Shown here piece after piece: positions 8,690 to 17,314 of a DNA stretch of 64,000 nucleotides. The stretch spans positions 310,001 through 374,000 of the forward strand of contig CP024846.1 in NCBI GenBank assembly GCA_004564215.1. Direction: 5' to 3'. A program made the position numbers and the translations under genes. Position 1 is the first letter of the stretch. Every line of letters starts with the position of its first letter. The notes under the pieces are model-generated. The model had not been told where the DNA came from and searched no databases. It saw only the letters and a program-made list of their open reading frames with translations. Origin of the DNA: Beijerinckiaceae bacterium. Lineage in GTDB: Bacteria; Pseudomonadota; Alphaproteobacteria; Rhizobiales; Beijerinckiaceae.

Positions 8690-9483
8690 GCCTGTCCTTC
8701 ACGATCCTCGGCTGCGGTTCCTCCGGCGGGGTTCCCCGAATCGGCCAAGGTTGGGGCGCGTGCGACCCTGACAATCCGAAAAACCGGCGCCGCCGCTGCT
8801 CGATTCTCGTGGAACGCGCCGGGCAAGATGGCGCCAAGACGCAACTGCTCGTCGATATGTCGCCGGATCTTCGGGAACAATTATTGGGGCTAGGGGTCTC
8901 CCGACTGGATGCCATTTTGCTCACCCATTCGCATGCGGACCATATTCACGGGATCGACGATATACGGCCCCTCGTCATCATGAACCGCCGAAAAATCGAT
9001 CTCTATATGGATGCGGCGACCTCCGGAATCGTCCGGACCGCCTTTGGCTACATCTTCGAAACCCCGCCAGGCAGCCAATATCCTGCTCTATTAAATGAGA
9101 ATCGCATTATAAGCTCCTATAATATCTCGATAGATGGCCCTGGCGGAAGCGTAGACGCCCTGCCGTTCCAATTGCGTCATGGTGAGATCGATGCGCTCGG
9201 TTTTCGCTTTGGGAACGTCGCCTATTCACCTGATCTGAACGGTATTCCTTCAGAAAGCATCGGCTTTCTCGAAGATCTCGACCTGTGGATTGTCGACGCG
9301 TTGCGCTACACGCCTCATCCCAGCCATTTCTCGCTGCCTGAGACCCTCGATTGGATCGCCAAGCTCAGGCCCAGGCGGGCAATCCTCACCAATCTTCATA
9401 CCGACCTGGATTTCACGCGGCTCCGGGCCGAGCTGCCGCCGAATGTCGAACCGGCCTATGACGGGATGCAGATTTGGGGCTGA
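8686..9483 (+). CDS. Metallo-beta-lactamase-fold hydrolase, PhnP-like
   Basis: The 265-residue protein has the metal-binding motif HSHADH (residues 81-86), the start FTILGCGSSGGVPRIG and the pattern LRHGEIDALGFRFGNVAYSPDLNG typical of the PhnP branch. PhnP itself cleaves cyclic ribose phosphates in phosphonate use. Here there are no phn genes nearby, so this is the housekeeping member found after tatD in many alphaproteobacteria and its substrate is not known. The GTG start overlaps the TGA of tatD (GTGA). This is the last gene of the operon. Confidence 0.92.
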   Translation: MSLSFTILGCGSSGGVPRIGQGWGACDPDNPKNRRRRCSILVERAGQDGAKTQLLVDMSPDLREQLLGLGVSRLDAILLTHSHADHIHGIDDIRPLVIMNRRKIDLYMDAATSGIVRTAFGYIFETPPGSQYPALLNENRIISSYNISIDGPGGSVDALPFQLRHGEIDALGFRFGNVAYSPDLNGIPSESIGFLEDLDLWIVDALRYTPHPSHFSLPETLDWIAKLRPRRAILTNLHTDLDFTRLRAELPPNVEPAYDGMQIWG

Positions 9484-9864
9484 CGCGGGGGCTCGTTTTA
9501 GGTTCCATAATATAGATTATGCGAATCACGCCGACGCACAGGTTTTTATCGGCCGCCTGCCAAACCGCAGCGATTGGTGTAGCCAAGACGCATAACAGTT
9601 GCTATATTTTTTTCTCACGGGATTTTCGGCATTTTGACTATTGACCATCGGCGGGGTTTTCGGCTGGCACCTGGCGGCGCTGGCCTTTTGGCTTGCGCGC
9701 AGCTGTAATTGCGCGACTTTCGGCGTGTGGGCATTTTTTAAAATTGCCGAGATGACTGCAAGGCCGTCTTTGCTTCGATGAGCCCGTGTGGGCAAGGAAG
9801 GCGCGGCAATGTCCGCGCCATGGCAAAGTTTGATACGCTAAAGGTTGAGACGAGCAGGCACATC
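9484..9864 (+). other. Leader region before the cold-shock gene, with a GC-rich hairpin
   Basis: No gene is supported in these 381 bases. A perfect 7-bp GC hairpin (GGCGCGG/CCGCGCC, 9800-9819, six-base loop) lies 45 bp before the chosen start of the double cold-shock gene. The stretch 9600-9615 is T-rich and could end the upstream operon. Long leaders are usual for cold-shock genes, so this may be transcribed, but no clear promoter was found. An in-frame ATG at 9820 would put part of it in the coding sequence. Confidence 0.45.
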
Positions 9865-10524
9865 ATGAGCAAAGGTAGAGATTTTCGGGGACCCAAGAAA
9901 CGCGGTTTCGATGACGATGGGCCCTCGCCCTATGATTCACCGCGGCCGAGCAGAACCCCTCGCTCGAGTTTTGGGGCAAGTAGTGGCGGCGGAGCCCCCG
10001 AGCTCGCGCCGGCCAGCGGTCCAAGCATTGATGCAGTGGTCAAATGGTTCAAGGGTGACAAGGGCTTTGGGTTTGTGGAGCTCGGCAACGGATCCGGCGA
10101 TGCTTTTTTGCACATCGGTGCATTGCAGGCTGCCGGTTACGAGTCGGTTCCGCCAGGTGCAAAATTAAAGGTGAATGTCAGCAATGGCATGAAGGGCGCA
10201 CAAGTCACTCGCGTTCTCGAAGTCGACACGGCCGGGGCGGCGGAGCGTGCGCCTCCTTCCCGCGGCTTTGGCGATTCGCCCCGCCCCCAACGCCGTGCCC
10301 CGGACCCCTCGACGGCGGTCTCCGTGACCGGAACCGTTAAATGGTTCGATGACCACAAGGGCTTCGGTTTCGTCCAATCCAACGATGGCGGCAAGGACGT
10401 CTTCGTGCATATTTCGATTCTCGGTCCATCCGGAATCCAAAATCTCGCCGAGGGGCAGCCGGTGACGATGCGGGTTGTGGATACACCGAAGGGCCGCGAG
10501 GCCTTGTCGATTTCGCTCGATTGA
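9865..10524 (+). CDS. Two-domain cold-shock protein
   Basis: The 219-residue protein has two cold-shock domains joined by a low-complexity linker. The first spans about residues 56-120 (VVKWFKGDKGFGFVEL and DAFLHIG). The second spans about 154-219 (GTVKWFDDHKGFGFVQ and DVFVHIS). The N-terminal 50 residues are charged and then Ser/Pro/Gly-rich, probably disordered. Such proteins bind single-stranded RNA and melt structure. ATG 9865 (MSKGRDFRGPKKRG) has GAGCAGG a few bases upstream; ATG 9820 would add 15 residues. Confidence 0.93.
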   Translation: MSKGRDFRGPKKRGFDDDGPSPYDSPRPSRTPRSSFGASSGGGAPELAPASGPSIDAVVKWFKGDKGFGFVELGNGSGDAFLHIGALQAAGYESVPPGAKLKVNVSNGMKGAQVTRVLEVDTAGAAERAPPSRGFGDSPRPQRRAPDPSTAVSVTGTVKWFDDHKGFGFVQSNDGGKDVFVHISILGPSGIQNLAEGQPVTMRVVDTPKGREALSISLD

Positions 10525-10613
10525 TCAGGCGCCGAATCTCGGCCTTGTGCCATGGTCAAGCAGGCGGTGGAAAGGGTGGATCCCTCGGTCCCTCTCGCTT
10601 GTGATTTTGGCTG

Positions 10614-11432
10614 ATGGAATCATCGCGCGACATCAGTCGACTTGTTGAGATCATGGCAGCCCTGCGCAGCCCGGAAACGGGCTGCGCATGGGACTTGGAA
10701 CAAACCTTCGAAACGATTGTCCCCTATACAATTGAAGAATCCTACGAGATCGCCGACGCCGTCGCGCGCGGCGATATGGAGGATCTGAAAGAGGAATTGG
10801 GCGACCTCCTCCTCCAAGTCGTTTTTCAGTCCCGCATCGCCGAAGAGCAGGGCCTCTTTGATTTTGGCGGCGTGGTCGAAGCAATCACCCAAAAAATGAT
10901 TCGACGCCATCCGCATGTGTTTGGCGGCCTGCGGGATTTGTCGCCGGATCAGGTGAAAGCCCAATGGGCGAACATTAAGCGGCAGGAAAAATCCGAACGG
11001 CAAAATGCCAGCGGCACATTAGGGGCGGGAGTCCTGTCAGATGTTCCCGTGGCCCTGCCCGGCTTGACCCGAGCGGTCAAACTGCAGGCGAAAGCGTCCA
11101 CCGTAGGCTTCGACTGGGACGATGCCCGTTTGGTAATCGAAAAAATTCGAGAGGAAACCAGCGAGATCGAAGCCGCGATGGACGGCCTGGAAACCGAAGC
11201 GATCTCCGAGGAGATCGGCGATCTTTTGTTTAGCGTTGCCAATCTCGCGCGCCATGTAAAGGCCGATCCCGAAGCTGCGGTGCGCGGCGCCAATGCTAAA
11301 TTTGAGCGGCGTTTCCGTTTCATCGAGGAGGCACTCGCTCAAAGCGGCACAGCCTTAGGCTCGGCGACCCTCAACGAGATGGAAGCGCTCTGGGTAAAGG
11401 CCAAGTCCTTGGAGAAACAAGCGGGGCGCTGA
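10614..11432 (+). CDS. mazG: Nucleoside triphosphate pyrophosphohydrolase MazG
   Basis: This 272-residue house-cleaning enzyme hydrolyses (d)NTPs to the monophosphates and pyrophosphate. It contains two MazG domains. The N-terminal one has the metal-binding EESYEIADA and EELGDLLLQV motifs near residues 40-70, and the C-terminal one has EETSEIEAAM and EEIGDLLFSVANLARH near 180-210. It runs convergent to hflX with only seven bases between the stops, so no separate terminator is visible. Confidence 0.95.
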   Translation: MESSRDISRLVEIMAALRSPETGCAWDLEQTFETIVPYTIEESYEIADAVARGDMEDLKEELGDLLLQVVFQSRIAEEQGLFDFGGVVEAITQKMIRRHPHVFGGLRDLSPDQVKAQWANIKRQEKSERQNASGTLGAGVLSDVPVALPGLTRAVKLQAKASTVGFDWDDARLVIEKIREETSEIEAAMDGLETEAISEEIGDLLFSVANLARHVKADPEAAVRGANAKFERRFRFIEEALAQSGTALGSATLNEMEALWVKAKSLEKQAGR

Positions 11433-11439
11433 GCCTTGC

Positions 11440-12816
11440 TTAGCTGTTGGCGAAAAATTTTCGCCGGACCGGCTCTGCCCGATCGGGCGCGACCCGAACC
11501 CGGACATGCAGCGCGCCATCCGCGCCCGTGCTTTTACGCATCACTTCAGTATGTTCATGTAACCAATTGAGACCAGCACCGTTTTCAGGCGCCAGTGCGA
11601 TGTCAAAGACGATGCGGCCACGGGCCAGAAGAGCCTCGATCGCCGCCCGTAGATCGTCCATTCCCTGCCCCGTCAAAGCTGAAACAATGACCGGTTTGGC
11701 GCGCGATGATTCCCGCCGGGCGCGCTGTTGCGCCGCCGCCAGCGCGGCGTCGTCGAGCAGATCGCATTTGTTCCAAGCCTCGACAAACCGGCGATCATCG
11801 GCGGTATCGACGCCAAGATCCTTGAGAATGGTTTCGACGTCGTGCAGCTGGGCCTCGGTATCTCCATGCGATATGTCGCGGACATGGATAATGATGTCAG
11901 CTTCGAGAACTTCCTCAAGCGTCGCGCGGAAGGCCGAAACAAGCATCGTCGGCAGTTCCGAAATGAAGCCGACCGTATCTGACAGGATAATTCTGCCGCC
12001 GTGTGGGAGGGTAACACCGCGAAGGGTCGGATCGAGCGTCGCAAACAGCATGTCCTCAGCGACGACCTCGGCCTCGGTCAGCCGATTGAACAGGGTAGAC
12101 TTTCCGGCATTCGTATAGCCGACGAGGGCAACGATCGGATAAGGCACGATGCGGCGCTTCTTGCGATGCAGACTGCGGGTCCGCTTGACACCTTCGAGGT
12201 CACGCTTGATGCGGGTCATCCGCTCCTCGAGGAGACGCCGGTCGGCCTCGATCTGGGTTTCGCCGGGTCCGCCGAGAAAACCGAAACCACCACGCTGACG
12301 TTCAAGGTGAGTCCAGGATCTGACCAGCCGCGACTTTTGATAGGCGAGATGCGCAAGTTCGACCTGGAGCGCCCCTTCCCGGGTTCGCGCCCGCTGGCCA
12401 AAAATTTCGAGAATAAGCCCAGTTCGGTCGATAACCTTGGCCGAGAACGCCTTTTCGAGATTGCGTTGCTGCACGGGGGACAATGCGCAATCCATCACCA
12501 CGAGATCAATCTGTTCAGCTTGCACGAGGCTCGCGAACTCGTCGACTTTACCCTTGCCAAGAAAGCTGGCAGGCCGGATTTGCGCGAGTGGAACGATTTT
12601 TCCCGCGACGATTTGGAGTTTGATCGCTTCGGCAAGGCCGAGGGCTTCCAAAAAACGCGCTTCGTTCGAGCGGCCCTGCGACAGGGAGGCGGATGTGCCA
12701 GGCTCCCTCTTACGTCGCGCCTCGAGATAAGGAGCGATGACAAGAGCCCGAGTCCGAGCCTCACCGGCCCTGGTCAGGCCAGAAATGAGCGCTGATTTTG
12801 CGCCGTTCTCAGGAAT
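11440..12816 (-). CDS. hflX: GTPase HflX (ribosome-associated), unusual start codon
   Basis: HflX is a GTPase that binds and splits stalled ribosomes. The N-terminal domain reads from TRALVIAPYLEARRKREPG through GKGKVDEFASL. The middle shows LVRSWTHLERQRGGFGFLGG and GPGETQIEADRRL, the P-loop GYTNAGKS, DPTLR, DTVGF and NKCD. The only ATG/GTG/TTG start that keeps the GTPase (TTG 12651) would cut off about 55 residues that match the family. Upstream the frame is open to TAA at 12853-12855, with no standard start after it. AGGAGG (12829-12834) lies 6 bases before ATC (12820-12822) and 12 before ATT (12814-12816). I chose ATT, giving 458 residues. It follows hfq. Confidence 0.85.
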   Translation of the reverse strand: MPENGAKSALISGLTRAGEARTRALVIAPYLEARRKREPGTSASLSQGRSNEARFLEALGLAEAIKLQIVAGKIVPLAQIRPASFLGKGKVDEFASLVQAEQIDLVVMDCALSPVQQRNLEKAFSAKVIDRTGLILEIFGQRARTREGALQVELAHLAYQKSRLVRSWTHLERQRGGFGFLGGPGETQIEADRRLLEERMTRIKRDLEGVKRTRSLHRKKRRIVPYPIVALVGYTNAGKSTLFNRLTEAEVVAEDMLFATLDPTLRGVTLPHGGRIILSDTVGFISELPTMLVSAFRATLEEVLEADIIIHVRDISHGDTEAQLHDVETILKDLGVDTADDRRFVEAWNKCDLLDDAALAAAQQRARRESSRAKPVIVSALTGQGMDDLRAAIEALLARGRIVFDIALAPENGAGLNWLHEHTEVMRKSTGADGALHVRVRVAPDRAEPVRRKFFANS

Positions 12817-12902
12817 TCCGATGCCCGACCTCCTGGTAGTTCTGGAAGCTCGTTAGCAAGGGCAGAATAAAATGATCGAGAATCGGTTCCTCACTCTGTC
12901 TA

Positions 12903-13160
12903 TTATGGCCCCGGATGCCCAGCTTCGTCTCCTGCTTCGAACATTTGGATAGGCTGACCCGGCATGATTGTCGATATGGCATGCTTATAGACGAGCTGGG
13001 AATGTCCGTCACGGCGAAGAAGCACGCAGAAATTGTCGAACCAGGTCACGACACCCTGCAGCTTAACCCCGTTGACCAGGAAGATTGTGAGCGGAACCTT
13101 GTTCTTGCGGACAAAATTGAGAAAAGTGTCCTGCAGATTTTGTGGCCTCTCTGCTCCCAT
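12903..13160 (-). CDS. hfq: RNA chaperone Hfq
   Basis: The 85-residue protein has Sm1 ([24 protein letters not shown] followed by [19 protein letters not shown]) and Sm2 ([12 protein letters not shown]) of Hfq, which forms a hexamer that pairs small RNAs with mRNAs. An in-frame upstream ATG at 13175 exists, but ATG 13160 gives [12 protein letters not shown], the usual N-terminus. The C-terminal tail is short, as usual in alphaproteobacteria. It lies directly upstream of hflX, and the dat-hfq-hflX-mazG grouping is conserved in Rhizobiales. Confidence 0.96.
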   Translation of the reverse strand: MGAERPQNLQDTFLNFVRKNKVPLTIFLVNGVKLQGVVTWFDNFCVLLRRDGHSQLVYKHAISTIMPGQPIQMFEAGDEAGHPGP

Positions 13161-13570
13161 TTTTAAGAATCCCATTTTGTTCTTGGCGCCGTCGCCCGAC
13201 GCAAATTGCTCATCAAATCCAACGGCGCCCTTTGGTTCGGGTCCGGTCCTTCAACCCCTGACACGATTTTTAGATCCCTCGGCAAAACCAAGGCTGTTCT
13301 CTGACACCTTCTCGTTTCTGAGTTTTGCCGCCAATTACTAAAAACTTCCACTTCTATTATATTCATTTACAAAGCAATGTCGGCGTCTTCTATTTGAAAC
13401 TATAAGTACCAAAAGCAAAGATGTTAAAGTGACGCGATCTGATCCCAGAGGATGCAACTAATGCAATTATATTGGAGCATTAGAGCGCGCTGCAAGCTCT
13501 AGTTTGATAATTGTCATCAGAACACCGAATTTTTTTCAAAAAACGCAGTCTCGGCCGAGTTCACCTTCAT
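13161..13570. other. AT-rich region between dat and hfq, likely hfq promoter region
   Basis: This 410-bp stretch has no supported gene and is visibly more AT-rich than the flanking genes, especially 13330-13500. On the minus strand a TATAAT hexamer occurs at 13356-13361, about 195 bases before hfq, but no good -35 lies at the right distance, so a promoter is possible but not shown. A leader RNA for hfq would fit. Confidence 0.4.
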
Positions 13571-14425
13571 TTACGATCGCGCCGCGGCCTCGTGGAAGAT
13601 CGCGCGCAGTCTTGTCGCGACCGGACCCGGAACCCCTGTCCCTATCTGCCGGCCGTCGATGCGGACCACGGGCATGACGAGGGTCGTCGCGCCCGTAACA
13701 AAAGCTTCCTGGGCGGCAAAAGCTTCCTCCAAACTAAATTTTCTTTCCTCGAACTTCAGACCTTCGGCTGCGATGATTTCCAGCAGCGTGGTCCGGGTGA
13801 TCCCCCGCAAAATGGCGTGGTCGACCTGGTGGGTGATGACTATGCCGCCCTGCCCGACGATCCACGCGTTCGAGGCCGATCCCTCGGTTACCATCCCGTC
13901 CGGCTCGACAAACCAGGCCTCATAGGCCCCGCCCTCTTTGGCGATCTGGCGCGCCAACACGTTGGGGAGCAGAGAAATCGACTTTATGTCGACCCGCTTC
14001 CAGCGAATCTCGGGGCATGTGACGACGCTTATGCCCTTGCGTGCGACGCTTTCGCTTTTTCCTGGGTCGACATGACGCGCCGTGACGACGAGGCTTGGAT
14101 GGGCATTTGTTGGAAAGACATGATCGCGCGGCGCGACCCCGCGGGTAATCTGAAGGTAGACGAATCCATTTTGAACCTTATTCCGCCGTACCACCTCGCG
14201 CAGGATGATGGCGAGCGCCTCGGGCTTCAAGGGCGCATCGATCCGCAATTCAGCGAGCGAATAGGCAAGCCGCCCCAAATGGCGTTTTTCGTCGATTAAG
14301 GCGCCCTGAAAAACTTCGCAGACTTCATAAACGCCATCGGCGAATTGATAGCCGCGATCCTCGATATGGACTAAGGCGTCACGGCGCCAGACATATCGGC
14401 CATTGACATAAGCAACCCGACTCAC
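13571..14425 (-). CDS. dat: D-amino acid aminotransferase, class IV
   Basis: This 284-residue PLP enzyme of the branched-chain/D-alanine aminotransferase fold probably interconverts D-amino acids and 2-oxo acids, supplying D-glutamate or D-alanine. The N-terminus YVNGRYVWRRDALVHIEDRGYQFADGVYE is typical. The PLP lysine is in KRVDIKSISLLPN, and the cofactor phosphate region is near VTEGSASNAWIV and GITRTTLLEI. GTG 14425 is chosen because GGAG stands a few bases upstream and the product starts MSRVAYVNGRY; a TTG at 14437 is also in frame. It is the first gene of the minus-strand group that continues to hfq and hflX. Confidence 0.92.
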   Translation of the reverse strand: MSRVAYVNGRYVWRRDALVHIEDRGYQFADGVYEVCEVFQGALIDEKRHLGRLAYSLAELRIDAPLKPEALAIILREVVRRNKVQNGFVYLQITRGVAPRDHVFPTNAHPSLVVTARHVDPGKSESVARKGISVVTCPEIRWKRVDIKSISLLPNVLARQIAKEGGAYEAWFVEPDGMVTEGSASNAWIVGQGGIVITHQVDHAILRGITRTTLLEIIAAEGLKFEERKFSLEEAFAAQEAFVTGATTLVMPVVRIDGRQIGTGVPGPVATRLRAIFHEAAARS

Positions 14426-14725
14426 GCGCGCTCCCAAGACTTAAAAAAATGAACGCTGGGCCCGCAGGGAAACCCAGAGTGTAGATGCCATAAACCACAG
14501 GGACACAAGCCGAGCAAATTTATACGAACGTCATCAAGCTGTGGGAAGCGTCATATCGGCCACGCTGGCGGCGGCTTTTGCACTCATAAAGTCACGACAG
14601 TTTGATAAACCAACTTGCAATTTTCGGAGTTTGCGCTGGCTATTTTTCCGGCTATGCTGCTGTGAAGAAAAACGTCTCCGCCCGCATGTTGCGGCGGCGC
14701 GGTATAATCATTGGGGGAAGCTACG
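14426..14725. other. Divergent intergenic region between dat and the diheme peroxidase gene
   Basis: This is 300 bases with no supported gene, carrying promoters in both directions. For the plus strand a weak pair is visible: TTGCGC (14631-14636) and TATGCT (14653-14658) with a 16-bp spacer, about 70 bases before the peroxidase start. No operator-like dyad was evident. Confidence 0.35.
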
Positions 14726-16075
14726 ATGCAAACGTCGCGCGGGAAATTGATCGCCGGCTTTGCGGCCGCAGGCGCACTCGTCACCCTCGTTCTTATTGCG
14801 ATTGTTTTCGGTTCCCACGATGAACGCGCAGCGCCCGTCGTGAGTCAGTCCGGTTTAACCGGCCAAGGGCTGAAGGCAGTCGAGAAGCAAGAACCCCTCA
14901 AACCCTCCCTGCCGCTTGGCGTTTCGCCGCAACTCTATGCCATGGCTGTGGCACGCGGACGAGAGCCCACACTGAGCTTGGTCTCCCTTGGCGAAAAACT
15001 GTTCAAGGACAAACGGCTTTCCGTCGACGATTCGATTGCCTGCGAGACCTGTCACGATCCCGCCAAGGGCTTTACCGACCATCGCGGCGGCCCAACATCC
15101 ACCGGCGTTCAAAACCTGCAGGGCCAACGCAATGCGCCCAGCGTGTTGAACGCAATGTTCCAGGCCTTACAGTTCTGGGACGGCCGCGCGCCAACCCTCG
15201 AGGATCAGTCCAAGCTCCCCATTCTGAACCCCGTTGAAATGGGCCAGAAGACGCCGGAGGACGTGGTCGCCAAATTGGCAAAAATTCCGGAATATTCCGA
15301 TTCTTTCAAATCGGTTTTCGGTCGGGATGTCACTTACGACGATATGGCCGCAGCGATCGCGGCATTCGAGCGGACGCAATATTCAGGAAACGCACCATTC
15401 GATCACTTCCTGGGCGGCGACAATAGTGCCCTCAGCGATTCAGCCAAACGCGGATGGGCGTTGTTTCAAGGCAAGGGACGCTGCAGCTCCTGCCACGCAT
15501 TCAATAGCGTATCGCCTCTTTTCTCGGATCAGAAATTCCACAACATCGGGATCGCTGCGCATAAGCAAAATTTCGCCGAACTGGCAAAGAAAGCGCTTGG
15601 CATCCTGAAGACCGGCGATGAGAAACAGATCGACGAATTGGCGCTGCAGACCTCCTATTCCGAACTTGGCCGGTTTCTTGTCACCAAGAACCAGGCCGAT
15701 ATCGGCGCCTTCAAAAGCGAGACGCTGCGCAATATCGGAATCACCGGCCCCTATATGCATGATGGCTCTCTCACCACTTTGTGGGACGTGATGGACCATT
15801 ACAATAAGGGTGGGGTTCCAAATCCCTATCTGGATGGCGGCATGCAGCGGCTCGCGTTAAGCGAAGCGGAGATCGACGACCTCGTGACGTTCCTTTTCGC
15901 CCTCACCGACGATCGCTTCGCGGAGTTCAACAAGGCCGAGCTGGCGCGCCAAACTGCGCTCAAGACCAACCGGCCGCAGCGCGAAACCGAAATCGCCGAA
16001 GGCCGGAAAGGCGACCTTGGCGATATCGGGACCAACCCGGATCTGCGTAATCCCGCCACGCTCGGAGCCTTTTAA
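14726..16075 (+). CDS. Diheme cytochrome c peroxidase / MauG family protein
   Basis: The 449-residue protein starts with one membrane segment or uncleaved signal (about residues 8-29) and lies in the periplasm. Two c-type heme sites are present: CETCH at 106-110 and CSSCH at 253-257. The family stretches LFKDKRLSVDDSIACETCHDP, FHNIGI and LRNIGITGPYMHDGSLTTLWDV are clear. Relatives reduce hydrogen peroxide or, like MauG, modify proteins by long-range oxidation; which applies here cannot be told. The start is ATG 14726 with GGGGGAAG upstream. It is the first of three same-strand genes with the metallophosphoesterase and cytochrome c. Confidence 0.93.
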   Translation: MQTSRGKLIAGFAAAGALVTLVLIAIVFGSHDERAAPVVSQSGLTGQGLKAVEKQEPLKPSLPLGVSPQLYAMAVARGREPTLSLVSLGEKLFKDKRLSVDDSIACETCHDPAKGFTDHRGGPTSTGVQNLQGQRNAPSVLNAMFQALQFWDGRAPTLEDQSKLPILNPVEMGQKTPEDVVAKLAKIPEYSDSFKSVFGRDVTYDDMAAAIAAFERTQYSGNAPFDHFLGGDNSALSDSAKRGWALFQGKGRCSSCHAFNSVSPLFSDQKFHNIGIAAHKQNFAELAKKALGILKTGDEKQIDELALQTSYSELGRFLVTKNQADIGAFKSETLRNIGITGPYMHDGSLTTLWDVMDHYNKGGVPNPYLDGGMQRLALSEAEIDDLVTFLFALTDDRFAEFNKAELARQTALKTNRPQRETEIAEGRKGDLGDIGTNPDLRNPATLGAF

Positions 16076-16181
16076 TGCAGGATCTTCGACCAGCAGCGTT
16101 TGTCGGCTAAGATCATGCGGATAAAACAAGAAGATTGAGCAGAGTGTTTTACACAAAGCATTTTGCTCGGGAGGACAGCAA

Positions 16182-17306
16182 ATGGCGCATAAGAGCATCG
16201 AGACCAAACATTATGAGGAACGCACCTCCTTCTTTGAGGATCTCGCACGCCTGGGCGCTGTTTCACGGCGCGGCTTCATGCATGTCGCCGGCGTTTCAGC
16301 CGGAATCGCCGCCGCCAAAGGGCTGATCACGCCGCAAAGCTTTCAACTGGTCGAGGTTGCGCAAGCCGCCGAAACAGGAACGCCGGCCTTCACCTTTGCC
16401 TATGTCTCCGACACCCATCTTTACACGCGCAATGTGAACGACCGTTTCATCAGATCCGCATTGCAGGCGGTTGCCGATGTCAACGCGCTCGACCCGCAGC
16501 CGGATTTTGTTTTGTTCGGGGGTGATTTAGCCCAGCTCGGGCGCAGGGACGAACTTGATCTCGGCGCCGAGATTTTGAAGGAAATTAAGGCGCCGGTAAA
16601 AATGATGGTCGGCGAACATGACTGGTTTCTCGACATGGGTGAGCATTGGCGAACCTTGTTCGGTCCCCCGCAATATTCGTTCGACCATAAGGGCATTCAT
16701 TTCGTGACGCTGATGAGCGTTCAGGAAAAAGATTTCTGGACCCAGCGTGGCATGACGCCCGCCGAGCGGATGCAGACGGTGGCCGGCCTCGACAACGGTG
16801 TTCAATCTCGCTTCGAAGTCGGAGCGGAAGGGCGCCAGTGGCTGCAGAACGATCTGGCCCCGCTCGACAAGAAAACACCGATCGTCATTTTTTCGCATTC
16901 ACCGCTTTACAAATATTATCGCAACTGGAATTTCTGGACAGACGACGCCGACGAAGTTCAGGCCATTCTCTCTAAGTTCGATACGGTGACCGTCATTCAC
17001 GGCCACACCCATCAGATGCTGCTCAACCACATTGGAAACATCAATTTCTATGGACTGTTGTCAACCGCATGGCCATGGCCCTATGCGCCCGAAGGTCTGC
17101 CCAAACTCACAGTTCAAATGAACCGGGCCGACCCCTTCAATGCATTCGACGGATGCGGCAACGGTCATTTCGATGTCCTGACCGCCGGCATGGTCGACAA
17201 GGTCCATAATCTCTGGAACCGCAATCCGGTCACCGTGCGGGCACGGTATTTATCGTCGAACGGCGCGCAGGATCGCCCGCCGGCGGCGACGCTGACCAGT
17301 TACTGA
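16182..17306 (+). CDS. Tat-exported metallophosphoesterase
   Basis: The 374-residue protein belongs to the calcineurin-like phosphoesterases. The motifs are VSDTHL (D77, H79), GGDLAQ (D115), GEHDW (residues 144-148, in place of GNHD), FSHSPLY and HGHTHQ (273-278). The leader has a twin arginine (SRRGFMHVAGVSAG, R29-R30), implying folded export by the Tat system. A strong GGGAGGA ribosome site precedes ATG 16182. It lies between a diheme peroxidase and a cytochrome c, so the three probably act together in the periplasm. The substrate is unknown; the Asn of the GNHD motif being Glu is a point to note. Confidence 0.9.
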   Translation: MAHKSIETKHYEERTSFFEDLARLGAVSRRGFMHVAGVSAGIAAAKGLITPQSFQLVEVAQAAETGTPAFTFAYVSDTHLYTRNVNDRFIRSALQAVADVNALDPQPDFVLFGGDLAQLGRRDELDLGAEILKEIKAPVKMMVGEHDWFLDMGEHWRTLFGPPQYSFDHKGIHFVTLMSVQEKDFWTQRGMTPAERMQTVAGLDNGVQSRFEVGAEGRQWLQNDLAPLDKKTPIVIFSHSPLYKYYRNWNFWTDDADEVQAILSKFDTVTVIHGHTHQMLLNHIGNINFYGLLSTAWPWPYAPEGLPKLTVQMNRADPFNAFDGCGNGHFDVLTAGMVDKVHNLWNRNPVTVRARYLSSNGAQDRPPAATLTSY

Positions 17307-17314
17307 GGGAGACG

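Noticed and set aside
13349..13361. TATAAT hexamer as a firm hfq promoter
   Set aside because: No -35 element at the correct distance, so it is only mentioned in the description of the gap.
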